Positions 10,401 to 20,400 are shown, counted from the first letter of the stretch. The stretch: DNA of 60,948 bases from Tritrichomonas foetus (GCA_001839685.1 MLAK01000800.1:1-60948); one strand, 5' to 3'. Made by a program: numbers and translations. Notes: a model not told the origin generated them from the letters alone.

Positions 10401-10749
10401 AACTGATTCAAAAGTATCATGCAGAATATCTTTACTTGATCGACCAAATGATGCACCATTAATTATTGAGCCACATCCATTCGTATTCATCAATCACGTT
10501 CATGAAATTTTGGATGAAAAGAAGAAACAAGTAACCGAAGATGTTTCAAGCAAGATCAAGGGATGTAGATGGTTTGGAGTAACTAGAAAAGTGCTAAATA
10601 AGGAAAATAATTTCAGTGCAGAATTATTCTTTGATCCAAAGATTAGTGGTGTTTATAATATTCCTTCTGTAAAGGTTTCAAATTCATTCAAGTTTGATAG
10701 ACCTTCTCTCATTCCTCTATCTCAAAATGTTCGAATTATTCCTAAATAA
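7453..10749 (+). CDS. TRAPPC8: TRAPP complex subunit 8 (Trs85 homologue)
   Basis: A 1098-residue protein of the TRAPPC8/Trs85 family, the subunit that directs TRAPPIII to early secretory and autophagic membranes as an exchange-factor complex for Rab1/Ypt1. The family signature near residue 300 is clear: a helical run, then SNRVKGWFSKKAPDR, matching the basic RxxWFxxxK region that precedes the TPR-like helical repeats. Helical repeats with LGRYESARKNY and LARTLPRESW fill roughly 330-570. The C-terminal half is beta-rich with Ig-like segments, as in other large TRAPP subunits. The length fits the family (human about 1435). The N-terminal EDD..LCQFCGLTF block matches the conserved start. No transmembrane segments are seen; it is a peripheral Golgi protein. 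The start is the first ATG, and the stop lies inside TAAATAAA. Confidence 0.85.
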   Translation: METASPFNNLDPKKYVKRRYSPLFVTVVEDDVDSLCQFCGLTFNQYFAAVANQCDPTVRVIDASAVQQEHQEIYFAHVSNDTTIYSQSFIFQEYEDKDATIPQLSPKPGRFPNAFHYPSPLSMKPPWYMTMVENLLQSMQFSDFDFCDLPACIVYVTLSCSNNPTKKIEEVRKSINFPEWMQEFVNEIPIVRIVVYDGLLVSKPPADCNAPRGAFSQVIPLCFRTRRHGSPGEIDPVTLRNLFKYDEKLMEHPQFCGFLSDSDLDNCKQVIKSIYQVAVSNIEQTLRTHQYEIENSKQLSNRVKGWFSKKAPDRLTDFKQVPWRKVIVLKVAALELLLGRYESARKNYKLFNSSIHDGRFQELRVFSLYMAAMASVMLPDGTRMFREVMDDVMSNIQAARSIRFLIMAPAIAIEFFDYLMRPEISLYMCRMAITKINILWTGNQTIKSLFLGMFFERLAGLMKDQRHSMLQTSRAANFYKQANQVPHALRCYIWLARTLPRESWVLLYQDVWLEKAAALCQLQQWQRALNDCKNLLALPDLDLRLHERVISQFWTPFNDSTLDKSLLHTNINSLLEVKSLTMTDKTHPSYWGLPEEEFEHLIKDFDEYVRHTMSRTTSVSFDSWYDEEDKYRKANTIRTVAVGTQIILTIALYNRYKFSVHLDRAILNAKYEGTSINEKHFEMETVVRKDIAGFTRKTTSVNFKFVPLSEGKYIVDSFTKNYWGYVDTVVDCGPLEFNAIKDLPTLKMEIYDFPEEAIESQCYEFSINVTNIGNALVHDFLILFDNKGTITGDYKITNLESVSFITIHHELNPMESHLVDLVLWVKSAANTTYHFCAASNGLRCAFDMKKLKIIPSSKFESTFCKKADDTDNMIFHCNFTSLIDGLEIIGAIDHNSRYLKLIGLDEENRKLNKDESVSFAGYSSDSTGETAESWRSQMINNQSLAIIYQLPDHGLYAQTTLPLTTKRNTYRFKLEVANQITIPTDSKVSCRISLLDRPNDAPLIIEPHPFVFINHVHEILDEKKKQVTEDVSSKIKGCRWFGVTRKVLNKENNFSAELFFDPKISGVYNIPSVKVSNSFKFDRPSLIPLSQNVRIIPK

Positions 10750-11110
10750 AATATATTTATACGTTTTACTTCTTGACTTTCTTTCTACTATTGTTATTTT
10801 TTTCCTCGGTATTCATTAATCATTTTATTCAATCATGGTTTTTCATTCTTTTATTGTTTTAAAATTGCACAATTTTATCGATATTTGTGATATCAGGAAA
10901 TGAAATATTAGGGACAAATTAGTTAGAGATTTAAATCAATTGTATTTGTAGTGTCATAATCATTTGTGTTATGATGAAAAAACTTCTCAATATATTTTAA
11001 TTTGATTATAAATTAACATGAAAAGAGCTCCTTGATAATTAGGACAAATTAAAATTCGCTTTACATGATTTTTTCATTGATTATATAATTCTTTTATAAA
11101 ACTTAAATAT
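10750..11110. other. Intergenic spacer
   Basis: AT-rich sequence after TRAPPC8 with no coding signal in any frame and no clear repeat. It is the beginning of a 4.5-kb stretch without an intact gene. Confidence 0.5.
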
Positions 11111-11411
11111 TTAAAAGCAATCAAGAATCAACCTTCCATCACAAAAAATATTTGGATATTTCGTATAATCAAGTTGTTTTGGAAAATCTTCAATCCAATA
11201 TATGTTTAATTCTTGTGGATATCGAACCTCATTTGAAACATATATTCAAATTTTAACAGCGCTTTGAAAAATCACATCAACAACATCTTCTAAAAACAAA
11301 AAATCGAAAAAAATGGTTTTCATTTAAACAATACAAAATTTCAAAACGTTCATCACTTGAAACAATATTCAAATTGCAAAAATCACAGATAGAATAATTA
11401 ATTTCATAATG
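11111..11411 (-). pseudogene. Decayed protein-coding remnant
   Basis: On the minus strand two frames together read like a real protein interrupted by one frameshift and one stop. The upstream piece includes YSICDFCNLNIVSSDERFEI and LYCLNENHFF. After a shift near a T-run it continues with EDVVDVIFQSAVKI, a stop, then VRYPQELNIYWIEDFPKQLD and KYPNIFCDGRLILDCF. The amino-acid composition (Trp, Cys, Asp and Pro in plausible places) is unlike chance AT-rich translation. The upstream end runs into a poly-T/TTTA tract, so the 5' part is lost. The family is not recognised. Confidence 0.45.
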
Positions 11412-11419
11412 TTGAACTA

Positions 11420-11430
11420 TTTTTTTATTT

Positions 11431-11461
<31 letters not shown>

Positions 11462-11533
11462 TTTTTTTTTTTTTTTTTAATATATTTATATATTTATATA
11501 TATATAGAAATTAATAGAAATTAATAGAAATTG
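11420..11533. repeat. TTTA/poly-T/TA low-complexity tract
   Basis: A run of TTTA units passes into about 20 T, then alternating TA, then about 2.7 copies of a 10-base attaatagaa unit. It borders the decayed gene on its left and probably marks replication slippage. Confidence 0.8.
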
Positions 11534-12080
11534 TTTCATTGATATACCAGTGACGAATTTTTCATAAATGATAGATAAATTTAACAAAAATACAATAGTT
11601 TCTCGAAGATCTCTAGGGCACATAATAATAGCACCTTTAAAACCTGTGCTTAAAAGTTTTATAAAAAATGTATGATATTCCAAACTCTATAAGATAAAAT
11701 TACTCGAATGATTGTATGATAGTTTTCACTTTATATCTTCAACAAAATGTGTTGGTTTCATTCTTGGATATTTATTAATGGCTTTCTCTTAAAAATAGTT
11801 CACCTTTCTCTTCTGACAATTTGTTTATCCATAAATTTTATTTCACCATTAATTACTTCGCGAAGTAATGTATCTCATATTTCCAGTAGAATTGTTTTTA
11901 TTAGAAAATTGGTAATAAACGTAAAATCATGTTAGGATTCATTTTCTATTGAAAATAAGGCTGATGGAATTTTTCCAATATCATTCAAATTCATTCACAA
12001 ATTCTGACTTTTTCCTCAAGATTTATCGCAAAATCCTCAAAATAATAATAAAAATTGAGGGAAGAATAGTTAATTGTTTA
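11486..12080 (-). pseudogene. Possible further decayed coding sequence
   Basis: Short minus-strand pieces have protein-like composition but are separated by stops and shifts: KLLSTGFKGAIIMCPRDLRE (in an open stretch ending near 11486), and DTLLREVINGEIKFMDKQIV and GKIPSALFSIENES further upstream. They could be fragments of one old gene. The signal is weaker than in the neighbouring remnant, and no family is recognised. Confidence 0.22.
11852..11869. repeat. 18-bp perfect palindrome
   Basis: The halves attacttcg and cgaagtaat are exact reverse complements with no spacer. It lies in non-coding DNA, and its role is unknown. Confidence 0.6.
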
Positions 12081-12515
12081 ACCATCTTAAAAATCGAACG
12101 TGACTTTCAGTAAAACCAAACTTTTTGAGAAAAGACTGGTCAATAATTGATTTAATGAAGTAAATCCAAGTTAAACCACAATCTATTTATCCTTAGCCAG
12201 TTCTCACGTTTATGTAAATACTTCGTATATCATAGTTTTTAATGTATTAAAAATACAATTATCCATTTTCATATCAAGAAATTCTGAAGCATAAATGGAA
12301 ATATATGCTTTTAACTAGGGCTGAACTTTTATGATCCTATTCAAATATTTGAATGTATTTCCTAATTTTATTTGAATGTATTTATAGAATTTATTTGAGT
12401 ATATTATTGAATTGTGAAAACTCACGAAAAATGAAAAAAATTCACCTATATAAAAGATATTTTACATAGTATGTTGCTTATTCTTTCTTACAATAAATAA
12501 ATAATAGCTATTCAT

Positions 12516-12716
12516 GCATATTAAACAATTAAGGATAAACTCCGGTGAAGTGATGACAAATCGACGATAAGAAACTTTTTGATGAAAAAAGTCCTTTTTA
12601 TAAACGTGCTTTTTTTATCAATTTTGAATCCATGTTCTATCTATCCACTCAGTATTCGGAAATTCGGTTTATCTCATTTAATCAAAACAATAATCATCCA
12701 CAAAGCAGCTATAAAG
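12516..12716. repeat. Left arm of a ~200-bp inverted repeat
   Basis: This arm is the reverse complement of about 15135-15332, matching except for a 3-base insertion (aca) near its outer end. It is cut on its inner side by the assembly gap, so the true arm may be longer. The outer end coincides with the point where the right copy enters the Pmp start codon. On the minus strand the left copy still has that ATG (12517-12519) but meets a stop two codons later. Confidence 0.9.
12582..12716 (+). CDS. 5' fragment of a small secreted-type protein, cut by the gap
   Basis: The frame begins MKKVLFINVLFLSILNPCSI, a positively charged start followed by a hydrophobic core, as expected for a signal peptide, and runs into the N block. 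It is the same N-terminus as in the minus-strand copy at 15033-15269, because both lie in the inverted repeat. Whether it continues as a functional gene inside the gap cannot be seen. Confidence 0.35.
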
Positions 12717-13339
12717 NNNNNNNNNNNNNNNNNNNNNNNNNNNNNNNNNNNNNNNNNNNNNNNNNNNNNNNNNNNNNNNNNNNNNNNNNNNNNNNNNNNN
12801 NNNNNNNNNNNNNNNNNNNNNNNNNNNNNNNNNNNNNNNNNNNNNNNNNNNNNNNNNNNNNNNNNNNNNNNNNNNNNNNNNNNNNNNNNNNNNNNNNNNN
12901 NNNNNNNNNNNNNNNNNNNNNNNNNNNNNNNNNNNNNNNNNNNNNNNNNNNNNNNNNNNNNNNNNNNNNNNNNNNNNNNNNNNNNNNNNNNNNNNNNNNN
13001 NNNNNNNNNNNNNNNNNNNNNNNNNNNNNNNNNNNNNNNNNNNNNNNNNNNNNNNNNNNNNNNNNNNNNNNNNNNNNNNNNNNNNNNNNNNNNNNNNNNN
13101 NNNNNNNNNNNNNNNNNNNNNNNNNNNNNNNNNNNNNNNNNNNNNNNNNNNNNNNNNNNNNNNNNNNNNNNNNNNNNNNNNNNNNNNNNNNNNNNNNNNN
13201 NNNNNNNNNNNNNNNNNNNNNNNNNNNNNNNNNNNNNNNNNNNNNNNNNNNNNNNNNNNNNNNNNNNNNNNNNNNNNNNNNNNNNNNNNNNNNNNNNNNN
13301 NNNNNNNNNNNNNNNNNNNNNNNNNNNNNNNNNNNNNNN
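12717..13339. other. Assembly gap (623 N)
   Basis: Unknown bases. The gap falls inside one arm of an inverted repeat, a structure that often defeats assembly, so the true length may differ from the N count. Confidence 0.99.
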
Positions 13340-13385
13340 AGATTCAATGATGGATAAACTTGAAGAATACATGGAAGAAATATAA
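13340..13385 (+). other. Possible 3' end of a reading frame emerging from the gap
   Basis: The frame reads DSMMDKLEEYMEEI and then a stop. It is short and acidic, could be the C-terminus of a gene hidden in the gap, and could equally be chance. Confidence 0.2.
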
Positions 13386-13720
13386 ATATATATAAAATAT
13401 TAAAGAAGCAATTAAGAAAATAATTTGTTTCATGAATGAAATAAATTACATTGCAACATTAGTATCTCCACCTTCTGTAACTTGAACAACTATATAAGGA
13501 TGAATTTCTATTCTTTTTGTTTTAAAATTTAAACATTTCTGAAAATTATAAATCGAATTCATCGAAATCTAAATTCTGATGATGATTGTAAATAAATCCT
13601 AATTGTCTATTCTCTCATGAAAATATTAATAAAGATGCTACTTCATTCTTTATAAATGTTTTATTACCTTTCCAACCTAAAATTAATAATATATGAGACA
13701 ATATTGAATATATAATTATT

Positions 13721-13750
13721 TCTGACGTTTTTGGTTAACCAAAAGTCAGA
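13721..13750. repeat. Interrupted palindrome upstream of a broken gene
   Basis: The outer arms tctgac and gtcaga flank a perfect 16-bp palindrome ttttggttaaccaaaa, with a 2-base bulge on the left. It lies about 65 bases upstream of the ATG of the broken gene at 13814, and TTTGGTT recurs twice in between. It could be a regulatory site or the end of an insertion. Confidence 0.55.
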
Positions 13751-13813
13751 TGTCACTTTTGATAAACTTTTGGTTCATTTTTTGGTTAATCATTACCTTC
13801 AATACCCCAAACC

Positions 13814-14470
13814 ATGTCAGAAATAAATGATATTAGTAATCAAATATTGAAGTTAAATAAACTTCCAAAAGTATGTGAAGAATGCTTGACGAGTTTGAAA
13901 GTTGTTGAAGAATCATTCATTTGATTTAACAATAGTTTTAAAAAACCAGAATCATCATTTTTACACCAAATTGCCAAAATTTCCAGCGAACTAACTGATG
14001 TTATTGTCCAGTATCTAGGTAGAAATTCCGTTTCGTAACTTCTAAAGAGAATATTATTACTTCTCTCTATCTAATGTCCAAAAACTGGTATGTAGTGAAG
14101 CATCTCCTCTTATTGAAAAAGCTTTTATGGAATTTTCCAATGCACACAATAGAATTCAAAAAGGTTATTTGATTCATCGTATGTTAAAAATGATGGAATA
14201 GTAGAAACAACTCTTAACTTTCTTAGAAATGGAGAAGAAGTTGTAAAGGCAACATTTCATACATCCAATTCGACAATTAATATCTAAATTCAAGAAGAAT
14301 TGGCTTCAAGTACTTCTCTACTTATAGGCAGTTTTGATAATTATAATAAATAGGTGAAATATCAGCTCTTATTGAAATATAATTGGGTAAATGAAGCGAA
14401 TTTATCACTAAATCTTATTCTTAAAGAACCAAGTAAAATCTTTACGTTGACAAAAATACTATTGAATTAA
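13814..14470 (+). pseudogene. Broken helical-protein gene, possibly BAR-domain-like
   Basis: From the ATG the frame reads MSEINDISNQILKLNKLPKV, then CEECLTSLKVVEESFI, and stops at a TGA. It resumes with FKKPESSFLHQIAKISSELT, and a +1 shift brings in YYYFSLSNVQKL and KAFMEFSNAHNRIQK. Another shift brings in LFDSSYVKNDGIVETTLNFL and LASSTSLLIGSFDNYNK, with further stops. I count at least four stops and two frameshifts, so the gene is dead. The long amphipathic helices and overall pattern recall BAR-type domains, but that family call is tentative. It sits between the arms of the inverted repeat. Confidence 0.5.
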
Positions 14471-15032
14471 AAGAGGAGAATAAAAAAAGAAAGATGATAC
14501 TCAAAAAGATATTCATACATCACTATGTTTCAATGTGCTGATGTGCTTTTGCTATTCCTTTGAATTCGGAGTATCGTCCTGTTTTTTTTTTCTCCCCAAA
14601 GCTATTTCAAATGATTATTATTGCTTTCTTAAATTCACTATTTAGATGTTATATTATGTTTTGTTACATGAGTTTGAATTCTAGAGATTAGGTCAAAGTA
14701 TTGAAATTAAATGATATTTAATTATCATATTTTATAGATGTGTACAATAATATATATAGTAGCATTCAATAAAGAATTTATAAGTTATAACGAGTTACTT
14801 TCCAGAATCACTGTGATGAAAATATTAAGGAAAAATAGATTGTTAACATACCGAACTTCTTTTGTAACTTATCTCTGGTAGTAAGAATCTGTCTCCAGAA
14901 ATGCATTAGATTTATCTTCATTGATGAAATGAATATTAATTAAAAAATGAATTATTTTTATATTTGACAAAAAAGATGATTAGTGTATTGCTATGAAAAT
15001 CTATAAAAAAATTTTGAAGATATATATTTTGC
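14471..15032. other. Intergenic spacer
   Basis: AT-rich DNA between the dead gene and the small minus-strand frame. I see no coding signal, RNA gene or repeat. Confidence 0.45.
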
Positions 15033-15269
15033 TCATAACTTTGGGAAGAGATCCCGGCGAAGGAGAAAATAATAATTTTGGATAACTTTTTGCATTCTAG
15101 GATCTTTAATTTGAACTCCCTTGTTAGAGGACGGCTTTATAGCTGCTTTGTGGATGATTATTGTTTTGATTAAATGAGATAAACCGAATTTCCGAATACT
15201 GAGTGGATAGATAGAACATGGATTCAAAATTGATAAAAAAAGCACGTTTATAAAAAGGACTTTTTTCAT
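15033..15269 (-). CDS. Small secreted-type protein, divergent from the Pmp gene
   Basis: A 78-residue frame whose N-terminus, MKKVLFINVLFLSILNPCSI, looks like a signal peptide. It is followed by a basic segment (IRKFGLSHLIKTIIIHKAAI) and ends with YYFLLRRDLFPKL. No domain is recognised. It lies 59 bp from the Pmp ATG in the opposite direction, so the two would share a promoter. Most of it lies inside the inverted repeat, and its start is duplicated at 12582. It could be a real short gene or the truncated start of a longer surface-protein gene. The ATG at 15267-15269 is preferred over a TTG just before it. Confidence 0.35.
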   Translation of the reverse strand: MKKVLFINVLFLSILNPCSIYPLSIRKFGLSHLIKTIIIHKAAIKPSSNKGVQIKDPRMQKVIQNYYFLLRRDLFPKL

Positions 15270-15332
15270 CAAAAAGTTTCTTATCGTCGATTTGTCATCA
15301 CTTCACCGGAGTTTATCCTTAATTTAATATGC
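15135..15332. repeat. Right arm of the inverted repeat, spanning the two-way promoter
   Basis: Reverse complement of 12516-12716. It covers the start of the small minus-strand frame, the whole intergenic promoter and the first four bases of the Pmp gene. Confidence 0.9.
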
Positions 15333-17479
15333 TATGTTTTTTATTCCTGACATTGTCGACTTCTTTCTCGATTCATGAAAAAGAAGTTAAACTTTCTAAA
15401 ACCAACAATGCAAAGTCACTGCTAATAATTGAAAAATCTTCTTTTACCAATACTAATAGTCATTTATTATACGAAAAATGTACAGGTAATCCAGCAACTG
15501 GTGCAATAGACGCAATAGATTGTATTCTTGAGATTGATACATCAACTTTTGCATTTTATCCTATTGTTTTCAAGAGCACCAATAACGATATAGCTGGTTA
15601 TCTTAAATGGTGTACATTTCTAAAATCTTCAACTGTCCCTGACCTTGAAACTTTTGTCACTGTCATTGGAAATAGGTTGGATCTTATTGATTGTAGACTA
15701 AATGATATCTACAAAAACAAAGGTTCTCCAGCATTTATTTTCAAAGATCTTAATACTAAGCTTGGTGTTCCCAAGTTACAGTTTGCATCATGTAAAAATG
15801 TTGTTTTTGATCAACCTTCCTCCTCTTTCATTGAATTAACGAATTATCCAGTAGATTTAGCAGGTTGTGTAATCAACAATATTGTCTTCAACAACAAAGA
15901 TTCATCATTCATTAAATTTCGGGGAATTAATTCATTACAATTTAATGACATGGGAAATGTTTCTAATAACAATTTGAACAACGGTATTTTATTTCATATT
16001 ACTCTGGAAAACGTAGATTCTGAGTATCAATATGAAGTTAACAACGCTAATTATCAAAATAACTTAAATACACAGATTTTTAAATTTGATTTCACTCCTA
16101 CATATTACGCAACAAGCATTACTATTAAATTCAGTAATTGCAAATTTACAGAAAACTCATATATACAAGACAGTTCGGATCAAGCAGCCATTATAAACCT
16201 TTGCACTGATTCTAGTGTCATATTTGAAGATTGCATATTTGAAAAAAATAATGGATATTTAATTTATTCTCATTTCATCGTCGTCCCTTCACCTGTAATT
16301 AAATACGCTAAAGACATCTCAATTATTGGTTGCAATTTTACCGGTACCACTTTTGAACAAAGAAAGAACACATCTTTAACTTTATTTGCTGAATCTGTTA
16401 CTATTAAAGGTTCTAATTTTAATGACAATAAAGGTAAAAGAAATGGTGGTATTTTATGTCTCCTTACTCTCGCAGAATTCATCATTGAAAATTGCCATTT
16501 TAATAAAAACACATGCACTAACAGTGACGGCGAACAATCATTTGGAGGTGCCATCTACATTACTTATGGTGGTGTTGATTCCAAAATAAAGAATTGTAAT
16601 TTTACAGACTGTCAGACAGGCCATTTTGGTGGTGCAATTTATGCAACATATCTTTCAAACGACAAACAAAGACTTATTACCATCGAAGAATGCAATTTTG
16701 TTTCTTGTAAGACACTTGTTGAAAAAGAATCATTTGGTGGAGCTATTACATGCGGAAAAGATACACATTTGAAAGAAATTAATGATGGTGATATGATTTT
16801 AAAGTTATGTACATTCACCAAATGCGAAAGTGCGAGAGGTGGTGCCATTTTTTTCTTTAATGGGCATGAAGGCTCAGTATATGATGAAGAAAAATATATT
16901 GTGGAGTGCACATTTGATAACTGTAAGTTTTTTGGTTCGTTTGGTGACTATGATAATCAAGATTTTGGCGCAGCAATTTACAGTCAAACTTATATTTTAC
17001 ATATCAACCAATCACATTTCAAAAATATGAAAGATGGTATCATTTATATTTTAATGGATGAAGGACATCCACCAATCATTCATGATTGTACTTTTGAATC
17101 GTGTGAAAACCCCTTCAATTTGGATCTCGATTCCCATGTGAACATTACCAACTGTCATTTCCTAAATTCTCCCATTGTACTAAATTCGGATATTGATGAT
17201 ATAAGATATGGGCTATCATTTTACGACTGTGAATTTAAAGATACATCTTCATATTTCATTAGATTAGGTTATGATCCATACTCCCTTGAATTCTATATCT
17301 TCCCATGCTCAATTACTAAATGCACATTTTCCAATTTCCAGCTTCAATCTGCACCTACTTATTGTATCTATGTTGGTAGTCATGTTCAACTCACACTAAT
17401 TGATTGTGAATTTCAAGATTTAGCTGGCAAATCATACCAAGGAGGATTGGCTCTTTATATTGAAAAAAAAAGAAAATGA
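15329..17479 (+). CDS. Pmp-like giant surface protein, N-terminal segment
   Basis: This 716-residue open frame is the 5' third of a chlamydial-Pmp-like adhesin family known in Trichomonas. It begins with a signal peptide (MLCFLFLTLSTSFSIHEKE), so the product enters the secretory pathway. Pmp-type GG[A/G]I and CxF/NxTF units become regular after residue 370 (GGAIYITYGG, GGAIYATYL, GGAITCG, GGAIFFFNG). Each unit is one turn of an extracellular parallel beta-helix. The frame ends with IEKKRK and a stop just after an A9 run (17463-17471). Reading one A fewer carries it directly into the next segment, so this is one gene with a +1 frameshift or a sequencing error, not a complete protein. Adhesion to host cells or substrate is the role suggested for the family. 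Confidence 0.8.
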   Translation: MLCFLFLTLSTSFSIHEKEVKLSKTNNAKSLLIIEKSSFTNTNSHLLYEKCTGNPATGAIDAIDCILEIDTSTFAFYPIVFKSTNNDIAGYLKWCTFLKSSTVPDLETFVTVIGNRLDLIDCRLNDIYKNKGSPAFIFKDLNTKLGVPKLQFASCKNVVFDQPSSSFIELTNYPVDLAGCVINNIVFNNKDSSFIKFRGINSLQFNDMGNVSNNNLNNGILFHITLENVDSEYQYEVNNANYQNNLNTQIFKFDFTPTYYATSITIKFSNCKFTENSYIQDSSDQAAIINLCTDSSVIFEDCIFEKNNGYLIYSHFIVVPSPVIKYAKDISIIGCNFTGTTFEQRKNTSLTLFAESVTIKGSNFNDNKGKRNGGILCLLTLAEFIIENCHFNKNTCTNSDGEQSFGGAIYITYGGVDSKIKNCNFTDCQTGHFGGAIYATYLSNDKQRLITIEECNFVSCKTLVEKESFGGAITCGKDTHLKEINDGDMILKLCTFTKCESARGGAIFFFNGHEGSVYDEEKYIVECTFDNCKFFGSFGDYDNQDFGAAIYSQTYILHINQSHFKNMKDGIIYILMDEGHPPIIHDCTFESCENPFNLDLDSHVNITNCHFLNSPIVLNSDIDDIRYGLSFYDCEFKDTSSYFIRLGYDPYSLEFYIFPCSITKCTFSNFQLQSAPTYCIYVGSHVQLTLIDCEFQDLAGKSYQGGLALYIEKKRK
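17463..17471 (+). other. A9 run: +1 frameshift site in the Pmp gene
   Basis: The Pmp reading frame jumps by +1 at nine consecutive A. The downstream frame has no ATG until 17514, deep inside a repeat unit, which supports a single interrupted gene. Homopolymer length error and a real slippage mutation are both possible. Confidence 0.85.
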
Positions 17480-20400
17480 TTCTGGATACGCTTTTATTCA
17501 AAAGTGCAAATTCATGAATCTTGTTGACCAGTCTGCTAGTAGTAGTGGTGGGGCTATTTTTATCCAATTTCCATTCAATGCTACTATTGACTCATGTTAT
17601 TTCGAAAAATGTCAATCTCTTACAATGGGGGGAGCCATTTTTGTAGCCTATACATTAAATGGATCACGAAATGATGTTTTGAAAATATCAAATTGCCAAT
17701 TTGTTGATTGTTCAAGTAAAGACAAGGGTGGAGCTATTACATCGGCATATTACACATCCTGGGGTGATCAGGGATATGACGGAGATATTAATCTCACAGG
17801 ATGTCTGTTTAAGAATTGTCATTCTGGTCTAGGAGGGGCTTTGTATTTCCTCAATGGACAAGAAAGAGATGATCCCAATAAATATATCGAACATTGCATT
17901 TTTGAAGACTGTTCTGGTGATAACGAAGAGGGTGCAATTGTTTATAGTTTGGCATATTCAATTTCATTCATTTCGACAACATTTAGAGTTACTGGCGACA
18001 ACAATGATAGAAAATCTATTTTTGTTAAAATGGATGAGTCAGAGCAATCACCAGTGTTTGATAATTGTACATTTGACCATTGTGATGGATTTTATATCGA
18101 AACTCTGAATGCTCCACTCTTAATGAATGCTTGCACCTTTATTCAAGCTTCAGTCACCCTTAAAAATTTCGAAAATATCAACAATATTACTTTCAATAAT
18201 TGTATTTTTAGGGATAATAAAGATCGAAACTCAATTGAAATAACTCAAAATTCAGATAATCAAGTTGTGAACGTAATTGGATGTAAGTTTATGAATAATC
18301 ACAATGAAAATGAGGTAATATGGGAAAATTTAAATTTCGGTTGTTTCTTAGTTTTTACTCATAATATCCTTATAATGACTGTCAAAGATTGTGAATTCTC
18401 GGAAATTGTAACTAAATATGCAGCATCTTTACATGTTGACACTCAAACAACCACATCATCAATAAATCTTGAAAGGTGCAATTTTTCAAAGTGCACATCT
18501 CTTGTTGATTCCAAATATATGTTGTCCCATGGATCTCTTTATTTAAAGGCAAGAGTCAAGGGACTTATTAAACACTGTCACTTTGTTGAATGTACAAGTG
18601 AAATATCAGGAGGTGCGATTACTACAGAATTCACGGGAGACGGAGCTGGTCAACAAAACAATGTTATCGATATCAAAGAGTGTACTTTTAGATCATGTCA
18701 TTCACAAAGGGGTGGTGCTATTGCATGCGGTGAAGCTTCAGATGGAGATTCTAACATTATATCATGCACATTTACCAATTGCACTGCATCAGAATCAGGT
18801 GGAGCAATTTACTTTAAGAACACTGGTGAACTACAACTGTACCAAGATGTTGATAAGTCTATTGTAAACTGCACTTTTGATAGTTGTTATAGCGATGGTG
18901 TTGGATCTGCAATTTCTAGTTTAGCTTTTAACACATCTCTTGTTAACAATACTTTTATCAACAACAAAGGAAAATCCAGCTTCTTATATCTAGAAAAAGA
19001 TGATGTAACTGAACCAGTAAAAATTATTGAATGCATTTTTAATGATAATACTGCCAACATATATATCAAAATCAATCGTGGATTCTCAGCTAATTTTATT
19101 CGATGTTTGTTCATGCAATCCCAGAACATTCCACTTTTAGTATTAGAGAAAGAAAACTTTGATGCTGATGAAATTATTTTTGATCAATGTGATTTTAATA
19201 AATCAATGACAACAGCTGTTCAAGTTCTTGGCGGGCGTCATACATTTTATAAATGTGGATTCCATGATAATTCGGCTGATAATATTTCTGCTCTTTCAAT
19301 CACAGTTTTTGATGAAAAAGATAAAATTAAGGTTAGCAAATGTAAGTTTTCTAATAATAAAGCTAAAACTAACGGTGCTCTATATATTGAATGCTATGCA
19401 GAGATTCTTAGTGGTGCACCAGTTAATGTTTCCTACTGCAATTTCCAAAACAACCAATGTGATGGAGACGGTGGTGCTGCTTCATTGAATCTTAACGGTT
19501 ATGGAATAGAAACATTTACCAATAATACATTTCTTGAAAATCAAGCACAAAATGGTGGTGCTATTTATGCTCAATTTCATACAGAGGGTTCAGGTAGACC
19601 AATATATATTGAATATTGCATATTTGAAAAATGCAAGGCTATAAATTATGGTGGAGCTTTTATTGCTAGTACAGGTGAGAAAATTGGCCATTTAGATGAA
19701 GATATATTAATGATTGGATGTACATTCAAGAATTGTGAAGCCCAAAAAGGTGGTGCTGTATTTTGCTATGATGGTAATCAAGACACTCCATTTGAAAAGA
19801 AGTTTATTTATTGCGTATTTGATGATAATACAGCCAATGAAGGTACATGTATCTATTCTTTAGCCTATGACATTGAACTCACAGGATCAACATTCAAGAA
19901 TAACCAGAGGAATGATTTTATTGTTATCAACATGGATGAAAATCCAAATGTCAAAATCGAATATTGCCTGTTTACTGAGAATTATGGCAGCATAGTTGTG
20001 ACAATGCCAGGCATATTCGATATGAAACATTGTATTTTTTCAAAATCATCAAAGACGGATGAAGCAATGTTTGATGCATCAAAGATTCAAGCAGATGGAG
20101 GATGCACATATGAAAATGTAACTTTCGAATTATCAAATAGTTATGTTGCAGTTTTAGTTTCCGACAATGTTCATACATTTAATAATTGCAAGTTCTTAAA
20201 TAATACAGGAGGTAAGTCTGATCTCCCAGGAGGAATTCAATTAAAGGACACCACTAATGTTATTCTCAATGACTGTCAATTCATTGGAAATGTTGGTTAT
20301 TATCATGGTGGTGCCGCCCTAATTGAAATTACTACATTTGTTTTGAATAATTGTTCATTTATCGAAAACATTTGTCGTGATCCATCTGGCGGTATTGACC

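Noticed and set aside
12579..13385. 268-codon frame across the N block
   Set aside because: The middle is unknown bases translated as X; only the first 45 codons have sequence support.
12516..15332. Autonomous DNA transposon with 200-bp terminal repeats
   Set aside because: The arms contain gene starts and a promoter, no transposase or polymerase remnant is visible, and the segment is too short for a Maverick-type element; the N gap leaves some doubt.
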